From Odontesthes bonariensis (taxonomy: Eukaryota; Chordata; Actinopteri; Atheriniformes; Atherinopsidae): a DNA stretch of 64,000 nt. Position numbers and translations under genes: made by a program. This document shows, one piece after another, positions 46,856 through 58,399 of this stretch (positions are counted from its first letter, which is position 1; each line of letters starts with the position of its first letter). The stretch lies in contig NC_134524.1 of NCBI RefSeq assembly GCF_027942865.1, positions 6,346,536-6,410,535 of the forward strand. Direction: 5' to 3'. A model generated the notes under the pieces. That model saw only the letters and a program-made list of their open reading frames with translations. It had not been told where the DNA came from and did not search any database.

Positions 46856-48227
46856 AAGGGAGGCAAAAAGACTAAACTAAGACTAAACAAAGACTAAACT
46901 ACAACATGAAGAATCAGTTTATTACTTGATTACTTTTTTTGTTCAAGCTACCTCACAGAAGTGCTCTGTTTATAAGTGTTAAATGATAAAATAAGGGAAT
47001 AAAATAAAAAAAAATCAGGGACATCCTGGATCTGTTTCTTCACCATTTCTTTTTAATGTACTGTAGAAGTATCGGATCGGGACTCTGTATCAGCAGATAC
47101 TCAAAATCAAATGACTCGGACTCGGGGGCAAAAAAACCTGATCGGGACATCCCTACATTAGAAGTGCTTCGAGTGGTCAGCTAGACTAGAAAAAAGCTCA
47201 ACAACTACACTCCATTTACCACATCAATTCAGACTAATTCCCCAAAAATCTCTTTCTTTGGTCAAACTTTGAAACGTTTCAACTCACAGTCACTTAAAGC
47301 ATTTTCAGGCCGTCGCTCCTCTCTAATAAAATCCTGATTTTAAAAGCACGATGTCATCTGATGCCATTAAAGTGGCCTAAAGACAACGTCCGTGCGTTGA
47401 ATTTAGCCTCAGCTACATGTACGATGATCCCCCACAGAGGCTGTTAGAAGCTGCAGGATGTTTTACTCACACAGTCCACAGCACTGAGACATTGAATATG
47501 CTCCAGTCAGTAACTCAATTCCCATCCCGTGTGTGAACCGGGACAATTAAATGGCCAGGTCGAACTGTAACAGCAGCTTGACTCAATCAGACGGCTGCAC
47601 TCTCCACCACTGACTTACAGAAAATATGTGCTTTTCATGGTACTTTTCTGAGTGTTTTCCTTCATCTCAGAACCGCCTTACAGCTCACATCCCTCAGTGA
47701 ACTCAGCTCCCATATAACTGGAATCTGTCGGCATCTGTTGACCTCAAAGAGCACCTGAAAACCTGACTCACATGCACAAGAAAACTGCTAAACAACTACA
47801 TGCACAGCGGGGGTACTCCACCCCTCATCATCTCAAATTCTGAAAAAAAAAAGGTATTTCCTGTTTATTTAACCTTAAAAGGTTAAAAATGGCCAAATGT
47901 TTTGCATGTACTGTGACGTGCTGTGCAAACAGTAAAAACTCCTGTTAAATTTCACAATATTTTATGGATTCTGGACTCATAATGGCATTGTTTTGTTTTC
48001 TTTTGCATGTTAAAGTTGACACGTTGAAATTTCCACACGGCTCAGTCTCTAAATGATCCGGGGTCGGCCTTTAAACAACTGATCCAGGGGGCTTTATGGC
48101 GAGATAACAGATTTAATCTCGGGAAGAAAACGGAGAAAAAAGTGTCCAGCTGCCGAGATAATTGCACGAAAAATGTAAAAGTTGATTTAAAAACGAATAG
48201 ACGGAAGAAACGCGGCTCCTTTCAGCT
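46856..48227. other. Gene-free stretch
   Basis: It includes the duplicate of 46360-46490 at about 47200-47300. A 47312-47460 segment resembles 62080-62165 (both have CTAATAAAATCCTGATTTTA). I see no exon or complete element. Confidence 0.4.
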
Positions 48228-48379
48228 AAGGTGTCCAAAAGCAGAGCCTTATTTAGTTCATTTCTGCACGCTTTAGCAGACATTTTCCCCTTCCGGGCTG
48301 ATGTGGGGCGTCTGTTCTGTGTAACACATATGATTACTTCAGCCTCCTCTTATTACCAGTCAGATTCTTTTTGGATTAG

Positions 48380-48846
48380 TCAGCGCGGGTTTGGGTGTGC
48401 GCGCGTGCGCGTGTGTGTGTGTATGTGAGGACCATATGTGCCGGCTATGAGCGTGCATGTCGCCAGCCCAAAAGGACGCATCCATGCGTCAGCACTGGCG
48501 CGCGCGCATTGGCTTCCCAGAGCTGAGAGAGAGAGGCTCCGTCGTCCAAATAGAGGGAGGCAACCGCCTCTCGTCTTACAGCACGAGGAGCCGCGCGGAG
48601 CTTCCAGTCACTGACAGAGAGACCTGCCGCGCCGCGCCGCGCCACCGGCACCTGAACCAGAACTGACCGCCGCACCGAGCCTGCACGCGCAAAGGGGGGG
48701 GAGGCCAGGTGAAGGAGAGGGGATCCGATCGAACAAAGGAAGGAAGGGGGAGACAGAAGAGGAGGGAGAAAAGCGGCAGCGGGTTGCCCTGGACTCGCAG
48801 CGCGAGAAATCAGCGCCACGGTCGTCATCGCCGCTCCGGGATGAAG
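48380..48846 (+). promoter_or_regulatory. CpG-rich promoter and probable first exon of an unidentified gene
   Basis: Sequence composition shifts abruptly to GC- and CpG-rich from about 48380, with GCGCGCGC, an inverted CCAAT (ATTGG at 48509), a GCCGC/GCGCC repeat (48627-48645) and purine-rich UTR-like text. It ends in GGGATGAAG|GTGAGTAAC, a near-consensus donor after 48846. If the ATG at 48841 is the start, exon 1 codes only Met-Lys; an upstream in-frame start (48709) is possible but lower quality. I could not find the next exon, so the gene would have a long first intron. Confidence 0.5.
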
Positions 48847-48849
48847 GTG

Positions 48850-50010
48850 AGTAACGGTGCGCTCCCATTGTGTAACAGCGGCAGCATCCCTGTCCTACAT
48901 GGCTGCTTTAATCCCGGCGGCGGTGACTGCGGGAGGCAGGGAGGGTGACGGTGTGGCACAGGTCCTCATGTAGAGGTGTTTGTGTCCATTGTGCCACCGC
49001 GCGCCCCCTTTATTCCTCCGTGCCCCGCCGCGGGGATCACTCATCACTCATATCCGCTCTGTTTGACTGGAAACGGATTGATGGACGCTTTCTTCTCCTC
49101 GGGAAAACGCGTTCACCGCACACATGTGTGCCATTTGGAGACTCGCAGCGGAGTGATATCATTCAGCGCGACCCCAAAATCTAATCTGATCTGTCCCACA
49201 TTTGCCGGTGCGAGACCTCTTGATGAGATTTCTCTTTGGCGTTTGTGTGTTTGTGTCGACGCGCAGGAGTGCGATGGGAGATGAGGGTGGATTCATGCCC
49301 GCCGCCTGCTTAAACGCCCCAGACTTGTCGCGATGATTGATTTCGCCTGTTCAATCAGATAAAGGAGTTTGTGAACCCCCGTGCAGGCGCATTAATTCAG
49401 CGGAAGGCAAATGTCATCGGCGGAAACCTTCTCGCGCGGCTGGAGGAGAAAAGGAGGGCAACGATTAACAACAAACTGCACGAGGCGCAGCATTGAATGC
49501 GGGCTTTAACCGTCGCACGTGTTCAATATTTTCCACAGAGCAGATTTGATTACTTTCCATTAGTTGATTGGGTTTGTTTTTGGAACGCAAGTTGGCTGAA
49601 GTTGTGATGCCATCAATTTGAGTTTGAGTCTGTTTCCTAGATCCGTGTTCATAGAAAAATCTCTGGAGCTTGTTTGATAAATCTGCTTTGATAGTGCTGG
49701 AATAATCTGGATTTTAATTTCCGTGGCAGAACGGTGCTGTTTCTCTAAAGGAAAAGTGCAGGAAAAAGAAGGAAAGGACTCGCTTTTATAGATATTTATG
49801 GAACCCACTCTGATTACAAATAAGTCTGTTAAATATGGAGATTTTATTCTCAAATTAAAGACAGATATCTTTGATATGTTTGGTGACATCAGCTACTTTT
49901 CCCACCCATACATTACAGATGAGAAATAAAAGAAAACTAAACTATTTAGGCATGCTGCAGGGTCCCTGCCCCCCCTTCTGTGGATTTTTATCGGCCTGAC
50001 CGCAGATTAT
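48850..50010 (+). other. Probable first intron of the unidentified gene, CpG-rich at first
   Basis: CpG richness persists to about 49480, then declines. No exon flanked by splice sites was recognised. Open frames (48945 and 48976) have no known motif. Confidence 0.35.
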
Positions 50011-50019
50011 TGATGATGT

Positions 50020-50202
50020 TTAAGGTGGTCTAGGGGTTGTGAAATTGGAAGTGTGTTTGGGATCATTATCCCCTTGAAGAGGCCGTTCTGCTTCATGTTC
50101 GGCCTCCTGATGGGATGTTTGCTTTCCTCTGCAGCTATTCCATTTAGTCTGTTCTTCCCCCAACCTGCACCAAAGCAAGCTCAGTCCATCCTGTTTTAGC
50201 AC
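50020..50202 (-). pseudogene. Short Tc1-like transposase fragment
   Basis: The minus-strand frame contains QGDNDPKHTSNF, close to the DNDPKHT motif around a catalytic Asp in Tc1 transposases. It is only about 60 codons and the rest is diverged. Confidence 0.5.
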
Positions 50203-50462
50203 TTAGACCTTAGCTCTTTGCATAAAAACATTTTATTTCATAGTTTTAGATAAAAAAAAAAGGCCTGTTTGGATGTTTGGAAGTCTTCTTCTTTTCATTA
50301 CTCCACCGTGAAGGTCACACTTTTTCTGGCGTCTCCAGCCAAGTCCCACCAGAAAACCCGTAATAAGCATGTTTGTGCACATCTGTAACATGTAATCGCA
50401 TCACAATTGCTCGATGAAACCGTTAAAAGTCCTAAAGGGGCTTATATGCACACTTAAGTGGA

Positions 50463-50573
50463 CATTTCTACCCTTTCAGACTGATGTAGGGATGTTTTTC
50501 CTGTGTAACGGGTATAAATACTTCTTCTACTTCACCTCTTATCACCGGTGAGATTCTCTTTGGATTAATCAGA
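50463..50573. repeat. Copy of sequence upstream of the 48.8-kb first exon
   Basis: CTGATGTAGGGATG and the following text to TTTGGATTAATCAG match 48288-48385 (CTGATGTGGGGCGT to TTTGGATTAGTCAG) with scattered differences. No function is assigned. Confidence 0.5.
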
Positions 50574-50940
50574 GTAAGTTAGTGGTAACCAGATGTGAAC
50601 CAGAAAAGTGCTTCCAGTTGGGGCTGATTTCAGTTCTGCTGGTAGTTTGTTCCAGTTGTGTGCAGCATAACAGCTAAAAGCTGCTTCACCGGGTCCAGTT
50701 TGAACTCTGGGCTCCACTATCTGACCTGAGTCAGCAGATCTCAGAGCTCTGCTGGGTTTATACTCTACCAGCATGTCATTCATGTATTCTGGACCTAAAC
50801 CGTTCTGTGATCTGTAGACAGAACTTTAAAATCTATTCTGTATCTGAGCGGGAGACGATGTAAAGACCTGAGAACTGGGGTGATGTGATGTGATCTCTGT
50901 GTTCTGGTTGAAAGCTGAAGAAGCTCATGGCGAAGCTTTC
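50574..50940 (-). pseudogene. LINE C-terminal fragment
   Basis: The minus-strand frame at 50783-50565 reads RVQTGPGEAAFSCYAAHNWN then KLPAELKSAP, the conserved C-terminal stretch of fish L2/Rex-like LINE ORF2 (an F ... WN-LP-L pattern). Upstream on the minus strand the frame is broken. Confidence 0.55.
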
Positions 50941-50987
50941 ACATTTGAAAAGTAATCATGAGGTAGTCTCGTATCGTCTCTTCTCCC

Positions 50988-52070
50988 CAGAAATGGGGAC
51001 TCGGGTCGCTGTGACTTGGACTCGAGTCGTTGTTTTGATGACTTGTGACTTGAGAGTTATTCAGTTCATGTTTTCAGTTTGAATTTAAAATTAATAAATT
51101 AATTTAAAAAATAATATCGATTACCCGGTAGGAGCGGTAATGGCGTCATGATTGGATCGTTACCCTGTCAATCAGTCAAGCCTAAGTCTCTCCAATAAGC
51201 ATGTGAGGTCTACATATTCTGACCAATAAGTGCTTGTCAAATTAGCTAATATTATCCTTTTAGCCTAGTCGGTAGTTAGCTAATGTTAGCTTGATATGAT
51301 ACGGGGTGGACAGGTTGGACACATTGGCCAATGATGTTTACTGACAGTTACTTATATCTTTGTGTTTTCTCTTTATTAAGATCAGATTCTGCAGGTAAAA
51401 TTGCAATAATAAGGTGACTTGACTTTGACTTTCACTTGACCAAGAAAAAATTACTTGAGACTTGAAAGCTAAGACTTGAGACTTACTTGAGACTTGAAAG
51501 CAAAGACTTGGGACTTACTTGAGACTTGAAAGCTAAGACTTGGGACTTACTTGAGACTTGAAAGCTAAGACTTGGGACTTACTTGAGACTTGAAAGCTAA
51601 GACTTGGGACTTACTTGAGACTTGAAAGCTAAGACTTGAGACTTACTTGAGACTTGAAAGCTAAGACTTGGGACTTACTTGAGACTCGAAAGCTAAGACT
51701 TGAGACTTGAGACTTGAAAGCTAAGACTTGGGACTTACTTGAGACTTGAAAGCTAAGACTTGGGACTTACTTGAGACTTGAAAGCTAAGACTTGGGACTT
51801 ACTTGAGACTCGAAAGCTAAGACTTGAGACTTGAGACTTGAAAGCTAAGACTTGGGACTTACTTGAGACTTGAAAGCTAAGACTTGGGACTTACTTGAGA
51901 CTTGAAAGCTAAGACTTGGGACTTACTTGAGACTTGAAAGCTAAGACTTGGGACTTACTTGAGACTTGAAAGCTAAGACTTGAGACTTACTTGAGACTTG
52001 AAAGCTAAGACTTGGGACTTACTTGAGACTCGAAAGCTAAGACGTGGGACTTGGGTCCGCCCGTCTCCCC
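50988..52070. mobile_element. hAT-like element with a 32-bp array (copy 2, BED exon absent)
   Basis: The left end CAGAAATGGGGACTCG matches copy 1 at 39332, and the segment up to about 51440 aligns with 39332-40018 apart from deletions that remove the BED exon (39650-39820). The right boundary near 52050-52070 is approximate, and the flanks (CTCCCC-rich) do not give a clean 8-bp duplication. Confidence 0.55.
51449..52045. repeat. 32-bp tandem array (copy 2)
   Basis: The same unit as at 40018-40550, about 18 units, with two short units lacking CTTACTTGAGA-type segments (near 51695 and 51830) that repeat at a spacing of about 130 bp, a hint of higher-order duplication. Confidence 0.85.
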
Positions 52071-52099
52071 GCCGTCTGTCTGTCTCGCTCCTCCTCTTG

Positions 52100-52757
52100 T
52101 CTTCAGGAAGTAGGTTAGCAGAAGGGAGGGGAGGTGACTGAGGAAACCATTTTAATATCTTCTACCGGCAAAGACCTGAGCAGATTCCCTTTTTCTTGGC
52201 ATGTCCCTCCAGGTAGACATCAGACGGCGGGGACGGGGAAATAGAAATAGACGCTTACACAGAAGCTCACAGCAGAAAACTCAATATGAGAGAGTGTGCT
52301 GCGTTGGCTGAGATTTACTGCTGTGGTGAAACTCATCAGGGGCGCCTTTTTAAAGGCCAGCTCCCTGAGAAAAGAGTTTATTTACACAATATTCGAGGGT
52401 GATCTACGGCTCTGAGGCTCCGCAGTGTCCCTGACGGTGGTAGTTTTCAGGCTCCGAGCCAAAGAGGCAGCTGTGTCTACTGCTTCACTGCGAGAGAAAA
52501 GACTCCGATAAGTCAGGATACGACAGAAATCCCTCTATTTGTCACAGTCAGGCTGTTTACTACAACGTTACGGTCTGAAAGGTTCAGGAAGCAGCGCAGA
52601 TGGACACCATGCTGGCAAATATGGCTTACACCTTATTTACTACTTTACTGTTTATTAGGTTTCTCTTTACTCTCTTAGACTTTGGTCATTGGCTTTCAGG
52701 GCTTTTAGTCGGAAAAACCTTCGACTGGCTGAACTCACGTGTAGATTCTCAGTCTTT
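52100..52757. other. Gene-free stretch
   Basis: No exon or element with defined ends was recognised. Confidence 0.4.
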
Positions 52758-53180
52758 CACTGGAAAAATCAAAGTCTTACCAAGTATATTTGTCTCATTT
52801 CTAGTCAAAATATCTCATTACACTTAATATAAGACACAACTGCCTAACAAGTACTATTTCAGCCAGATATAGGGACTTGTTTGAAGACAATACATCTGGA
52901 ATATCTTGTTAAATGAAAAAGTCTTGAAAACATCTTGTTTTGAGTCATATTTCATATGAAACTAGCTTTTTTTTTTTTTTTACATTTGAAGAGGTTTTTA
53001 AGCTAATTTCAAGATCACTTTTATCTCAAAAGCCCTAAATATCACATCTTATTTCAAGAAATCTTGACAAGCCGATTTTCACTAGTTCCATAGGCAGATT
53101 TTTTTTGCTTATTTCAAGCAAAAACGTCTCGTATTTGTTGTTTTTTTTAACTTATTTTTGGAGGGGCATTTTTTCCAGCA
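52758..53180 (+). mobile_element. CACTGGAAAAAAT-terminus element, copy B
   Basis: The left end is CACTGGAAAAATC. The right end ATTTTTTCCAGCA has a TG-to-CA change in its last two bases. TT flanks both sides (52756-52757 and 53181-53182). Length is 423 bp. Confidence 0.75.
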
Positions 53181-53182
53181 TT

Positions 53183-53958
53183 TAGGAATCCCAAGAGGAT
53201 AGTTTTTGTTTCTGTTCTTCAGATTCAGAACCAATCCCTTTAATCGACTTTGAATTGTTAATAGCGCTGTTTGCAGCTCGTGGTTAAGATGCTTTGCAAG
53301 GCCTCAGCGATCAGAGCTCGAGTTATTAAAAATGAACTTGTGGCATGTGTTTGTGTTTGCATTTCTTCGTACAATGTGTGTTTGTGAGCCTGAGCAAGAT
53401 CAGGGCTCCGTGTTAACAAACCTCTTCCATCCTCTGACCCCCTGCTGGGAGGGACGCTCTGATTGGCCGGCTGTAACTGTGCAGAGAACTGTCGGACTTT
53501 GTTTACAACAACCTAAAATCACTGAACGGGATTCATTTCTCCCCTTTTATTATCTGCTACATCAGCTTTTAATCCCAAAGGTACAAATACAGCCCTTTAT
53601 TTTCAGTTTGTTGTATCTTTTAGGGCCGAAAATTGTTTCCAATGTTAAGGAAAGTATCAAAGTTAAGGAGCGATAATCTTGTACAAACTGTTCGTTCTCT
53701 GTCGGAACAAACGCTTCTGCTCAGGAAATTGGAGCGCTTGGAGTTGCAGTTTGGGAGGAAATGTAAGTTGTTTAAACAGTTCAGAAATGGCTGTGTGTGG
53801 GATTAAATACAGTTCTTACAAAGAAAACTGGAAAGGGACTAAATCAAAAGGAACTTTTAGAGGAAATTGGAAATCTGAATTGGAAAGGAACTTCCATGTC
53901 TAAAAGCAAAGCTGCATTTTGTTGTTGTGGCGGAGGACTGGACACATTTAGTTGTGCA
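53183..53958. other. Gene-free stretch between two CACTGG elements
   Basis: A plus-strand frame at 53332-53676 (114 codons) starts MNLWHVFVFAFLRTM and has no recognisable domain. It may be chance. No other feature. Confidence 0.35.
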
Positions 53959-54370
53959 CACTGGAAAAAACTAAGTCTTACCAAGTATATTTGTCTCATT
54001 TCTAGTTAAAATATCTCATTACACTTAATATAAGACACAATTGCCAACAAGTACCATTTCAGCCAGATATAGGGACTTGTTTGAAGACAATACATCTGGA
54101 ATATCTTGTTAAATGAAAAAGTCTTGAAAACAAATTGATTTGAGTCGGATTTCATATGAAACAAGCTTTATTTTTCATCCGAAGAGGTTTTTAAGCTAAT
54201 TTCAAGATCAGTTTTAACTCAAAAGTCCCAAATATCACATTTTATTTCAAGAAATCTTGACAAGCCGATTTTCACTAGTTCCATTGGCAGATTTTTTTGC
54301 TTATTTCAAGCAAAAACGTCTTTTATTTGTTGGTTTTTTACTTATTTTTGGAGGGGCATTTTTTCCAGTG
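53959..54370 (+). mobile_element. CACTGGAAAAAAT-terminus element, copy C
   Basis: Both ends are intact (CACTGGAAAAAAC and TTTTTTCCAGTG). CA flanks both sides (53957-53958 and 54371-54372). Length is 412 bp. Confidence 0.8.
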
Positions 54371-54372
54371 CA

Positions 54373-56076
54373 GGAGCGGCTGTCCGTGCACATGAAAGAA
54401 AAACTGTACCGTGTATCACTTTATTGTTGCATAGCACAGGGACGTGTGTTCCCGACAAACGGAAGCTGCTAAATATTTTCATGTTGTTGCAAATGAATTC
54501 CAAAGTGCTCTTTATCTCCTGTGAAAAATGCAAGAGGCTTTTACGGTGTCGGCCTTTTTAAGGACGGGTTTGGCTGCTGCTGCTGGAGTCGGATGGAGAC
54601 AGATGGACGAGGGTTTGGGCCTCGCTCCAGCGAGCCGCCCTTGGTGCGAACGTTTTCATCTGCTTGTAGATGTCCGATAGCCAGATTCCAGCAAACCCTG
54701 GATTAAAAATGATCAGGGCAGGAAGATTACGCCAGCAAAGTCCTGTATCTGGATGGCCCTGCTGTTCCCCGCAACAGGAAAATGCATTATTCATTATTAC
54801 CGCTGACAGCCTCTGGGTTTGGCCGGGGCTGTTCTGGTTGGCTCACCTGAACTCGCAGCCCTGATTTTTGTTCCCACTGACACACTTTCTGCTCCTCAGA
54901 TTTCTGGAAAGTGCTGTGAAAGTGTGTTTTTTTTCACTGAGTGGCATGAATAATCTGACAAGGATTACAGACAGATAAATAGATTTCCAATGCAGTAACA
55001 CATGATACTTTTTAGCAGTATTTGCATATATTTCATATATATTTTGCTTTATTGGTGATTATGCGTCTTACAATCATTATAATGACGGATCTCTTTCATA
55101 AATAGATTGTGAAATGTGATTTTCCAAATTTCCGATGCGTTAATTCTGTTAAAGAAATCCCATTTTCAGAGGCAATAAAGAAAATGATGTTTAGTGCCTT
55201 ATGATATTCTAATATTCCATCCCACTGCATGTTGAAATGCAGATGAAATGATCATTTTACCCTGAAAACCCCTCCAGAGCAGATTTAAGTGGTTTTTTTT
55301 CTTTGTAATCACTGAATTAGGCCTTCAGTCTTCCTCCCATGCTTCACATTTAATGGCCCTATCAAATTCCAACAATAATTTGGTGCAGACTGCTGTATAA
55401 CTCCCTTGGGAGGCTATATTCAGAGCTAAAAAAAACACTCTTTCAGAGCTTCTCATGCTCCATAAGCTGCTTGCTGTAAACACAAAGTAATATTAAACAA
55501 CGTTTGTGCTAATTTCTTTACCGTTCGGATGCTGCCGACTGGACAATCAAAGAAATGTGCTGAGGATTACAGGATGAAATCAGCTGTAAAATCGTATTAA
55601 TGGAGAGATGAAAAAAAAGATGCATTAGTGCTAATGTTGCGAAACAAACCGCGGTCTATCCGTGTGTGTTTGCCTTTATTTCTGCAGATGAGGCATGTGA
55701 CATGCATCATGGTCCACGTCTCACATGATCACAACAAACACCTCCGAGAGCAAGAAGAAAGCATCATGTTGTTATACCTTAACTTAATCTTGGAAACAGC
55801 AGCTTCACCCCAGTGGTGGTCGGTTTGCTGGCTGTTCATTCACCTCACATGAGCTGCGTTAGCGGGCCCACGTGCGTGGAAAGTTACTGAAAGTGCTGGG
55901 TAAAGCTCTTAAATGTGGACATAAACAGCACTGAGAGCAGCAGGTGAGGAAGATCAGGCGGTATCATCTCAGAGCTCCATGTTCACTCACCACAGCACGG
56001 CCTTCCTGCACACATATTCACAGGAAACTCCATTTAAGTTCCGCAGTAAACATTTTAAATGAGACTTGCCCTGTTG
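54373..56076. other. Gene-free stretch
   Basis: AT-rich sequence with no recognised exon, RNA or element. Frames such as 55628-55852 show no family motif. Confidence 0.4.
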
Positions 56077-56354
56077 CACTGGAAAAAATCGAAATCTTAC
56101 CAGGTATATTTGTCTCATTGAGTATCTCATTACACTTAATATAAGACACAACTGCCTAACAAGTACCATTCCAGCTAGATATAGGGACTTGTTTGAAGAT
56201 GATACAAGCTTTTTTTACATTTGAAGAGGTTTTTAAGCTAATTTCAAGATCACTTTTATCTCAAAAGTCCTAAATATCACATCTTATTTCAAGCAAAAAC
56301 GTCTTGTATTTGTTGTGTTTCTTACTTATTTTTGGAGAGGCATTTTTTCCAGTG
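56077..56354 (+). mobile_element. CACTGGAAAAAAT-terminus element, copy D (internally deleted)
   Basis: Ends are intact (CACTGGAAAAAATC and TTTTTTCCAGTG). TG flanks both sides (56075-56076 and 56355-56356). At 278 bp it lacks part of the interior, between TTGAAGATGATAC and AAGCTTTTTTTACATTTG and near the right end. Confidence 0.78.
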
Positions 56355-56367
56355 TGAACTGTTACTA

Positions 56368-56645
56368 CACTGGAAAAAAAATCTTAATTACCAGGTATAT
56401 TTGTCTCATTTATAGTCAAATATCTCATTACACTTAATATAAGACACAACTGCCTAACAAGTACAATTTCAGCCAGATATAGGGACTTGTTTTAAGACAA
56501 TACATCTGGAATATCTTGTAAAGTGAAATCTTGACAAGCAGATTTTCACTGGTTCCATTGGCAGATTTTTACTACTTATTTCAAGCAAAATCGTCTTGTA
56601 TTTGTTGTGTTTTTACTTATTTTTGGAGGGGCATTTTTTCCAGTG
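56368..56645 (+). mobile_element. CACTGGAAAAAAT-terminus element, copy E (internally deleted)
   Basis: Ends are intact and TA flanks both sides (56366-56367 and 56646-56647). It lies 13 bp from copy D and is also 278 bp, but with a different internal deletion (the GAAGAGGTTTTTAAGC part is missing). Confidence 0.78.
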
Positions 56646-56655
56646 TATATAATTA

Positions 56656-56661
56656 TATTAC

Positions 56662-56717
<56 letters not shown>

Positions 56718-56820
56718 ATAATTAATCATTATTAATATATTATTATTACATAATTAATATTATGTTATATTATATTATAATTAATATAATAATTATTATA
56801 TAATTATATTGTTATAATTA
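56656..56820. repeat. ATT trinucleotide tract and A/T-rich tail
   Basis: About 19 ATT units lie at 56660-56716, followed by ATTAATATT-type low complexity. Confidence 0.85.
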
Positions 56821-56829
56821 TATTACTGT

Positions 56830-58039
56830 GTTTGGTCTTTCTCACTATGTTTAAATAAAAGCAGGGACGGAGAAATCCAGTCCCGATCTGATCGGAAAAA
56901 CTCTCGTATTTGCGTTCAATCGCTTTTTTTCCTGCAAGTGGTGCAGTTCCCATGACCCCTGAGGAAACTCAACCACCCTCTGAGGGACGGAGAGATAAAG
57001 CCCATGCCGCACAGAAAGCCACGTCAAACAAAGCCCAATCTTCCAAGAGTAGAAACGATACCTGTTAGTAAGAGCACCCTGCGCTGGCCATCAGCTCGGG
57101 TCGGTGTCACTATAGAATCCGTCGCATAGAAGCAGCAGGAAACCTTACACTGCTTGAAATCGAATAGTCTTTATCAGAAAATAAACGCAGTGACTTTTAA
57201 AGCCTATGGATGTCCTTATCAGCTGCTGCATCTTTTAAAAAAGGGCATTTCTCTCCTGCCTGGGACGGAGATCTCTGCCGAGTGTTCAGCCTCCTTTTTA
57301 TTGGCTTGTATTACGTCTTATTCAACAGCTCACAGGTGGAAAACGGACAGAGTAAAATGCTGTGAAGTGCACGTCTATTCATCAACATCCAGGCTCTGAG
57401 CTTCTTTGAACCAATTAAAGGGTTTACCTCGATTTTTTTTTTTTGCCTGAACATGTTTATATCCTGTTATTGTAAGGCTGCACGAGCCCAGCAGACACAT
57501 CCGTTAGATTTTTATTCAGACCGGTTTTGTAATCCCAGCAGCTTATGTTTTTGGTTTCTAATAAACAGGAGATACTTTATGAGTGTGTGTGGAAGGGTTT
57601 CCTCCTGAATAGCACTTTGTACTGCATTTTAATGTATGAAAAGTGCTTTATAAATAAAGTTTATAAAATGGCACGAACACAAGAGCACAAGGACTTTACC
57701 CAGATATGTGTCCAGGGTGGCTTCCTCGTACATTTGCACACTCTTTGGAAAGCTTTACATGTATTAATTGGTTGGTTTAATTGATTTTAGTGTGTGTGTG
57801 TGTGTGTGTGTGCTTGGAAATGTGTGCATTAGGTGGAAGGTTTGTTCAGGGGGGCATCTGACCCTTGGGGATTTGGTTCGGCCCCTAATTAATCTGTCTT
57901 CTGGCCGGAGGCTCGGTGGCAATTAAAGAGAAGCTATCAGCATCCTACCAGCATGATGCCAGAGAGCAGAGCACGTGTTCACACACAAGGTTTTACCACA
58001 AGCTACGAGAGCAAATGTGCTAAAAGAGAAATCTCCGCT
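56830..58039. other. Gene-free stretch with a LINE-type tail and a TG repeat
   Basis: A LINE-like tail (GAAAAGTGCTTTATAAATAA) lies at 57638-57657 and a TG dinucleotide run at 57790-57812. No exon recognised. Confidence 0.45.
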
Positions 58040-58380
58040 TCTAACAAGAACAATGGACGTTAGGCTCTTCCTGACATTCTTTATACTCACGTATATATTC
58101 TGTTTTTTTTACCTTATAAGTCTTTCTTAAGGACATCACTTTCAGATCCTGTTCATCTGCTGTAGATAGTTCTTTAGGCCTGACACTTCTTCTTCTTTTG
58201 TCCTCCACTTGTCCAGTTTCCTCAAATGTTTTAAGGACACACTGCACACCATGCTGAGATATGCCAAGTTTTCAGCTAACAGCTCTTTGGGAATCACCTT
58301 GTTGCTGCAGAAATCCTGTTTTCTGTCTGTCAGACTGTGTTATCTTTGCTGTTTTTCACACATGCAGCTAAAGAAATGGG
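58040..58380 (-). pseudogene. Tc1-like transposase N-terminal fragment 1
   Basis: The minus strand reads QCVLKTFEETGQVEDKRR, then RPKELSTADEQDLKVMSLRK: the end of the first HTH and linker of Tc1-type transposases. In a neighbouring frame ISQHGVQCVLK precedes it. The catalytic part is absent. A close copy lies at 59152-59420. Confidence 0.6.
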
Positions 58381-58399
58381 AACAAATCTTAATTCCAGT

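Noticed and set aside
48709..48948. Plus-strand 79-codon frame across the CpG-rich first exon
   Set aside because: It reads through a strong splice donor at 48847 and is Arg/Gly-rich as expected from GC-rich UTR text. Only the last ATG before the donor is considered possible.
28208..52045. Arrays of direct repeats that could be mistaken for CRISPR
   Set aside because: Units are contiguous with no unique spacers, there are no cas-type genes, and the DNA is vertebrate. They are satellites and minisatellites.
53332..53676. 114-codon plus-strand frame with a hydrophobic start
   Set aside because: No domain, no splice or promoter context, and it lies between mobile elements. Probably chance.
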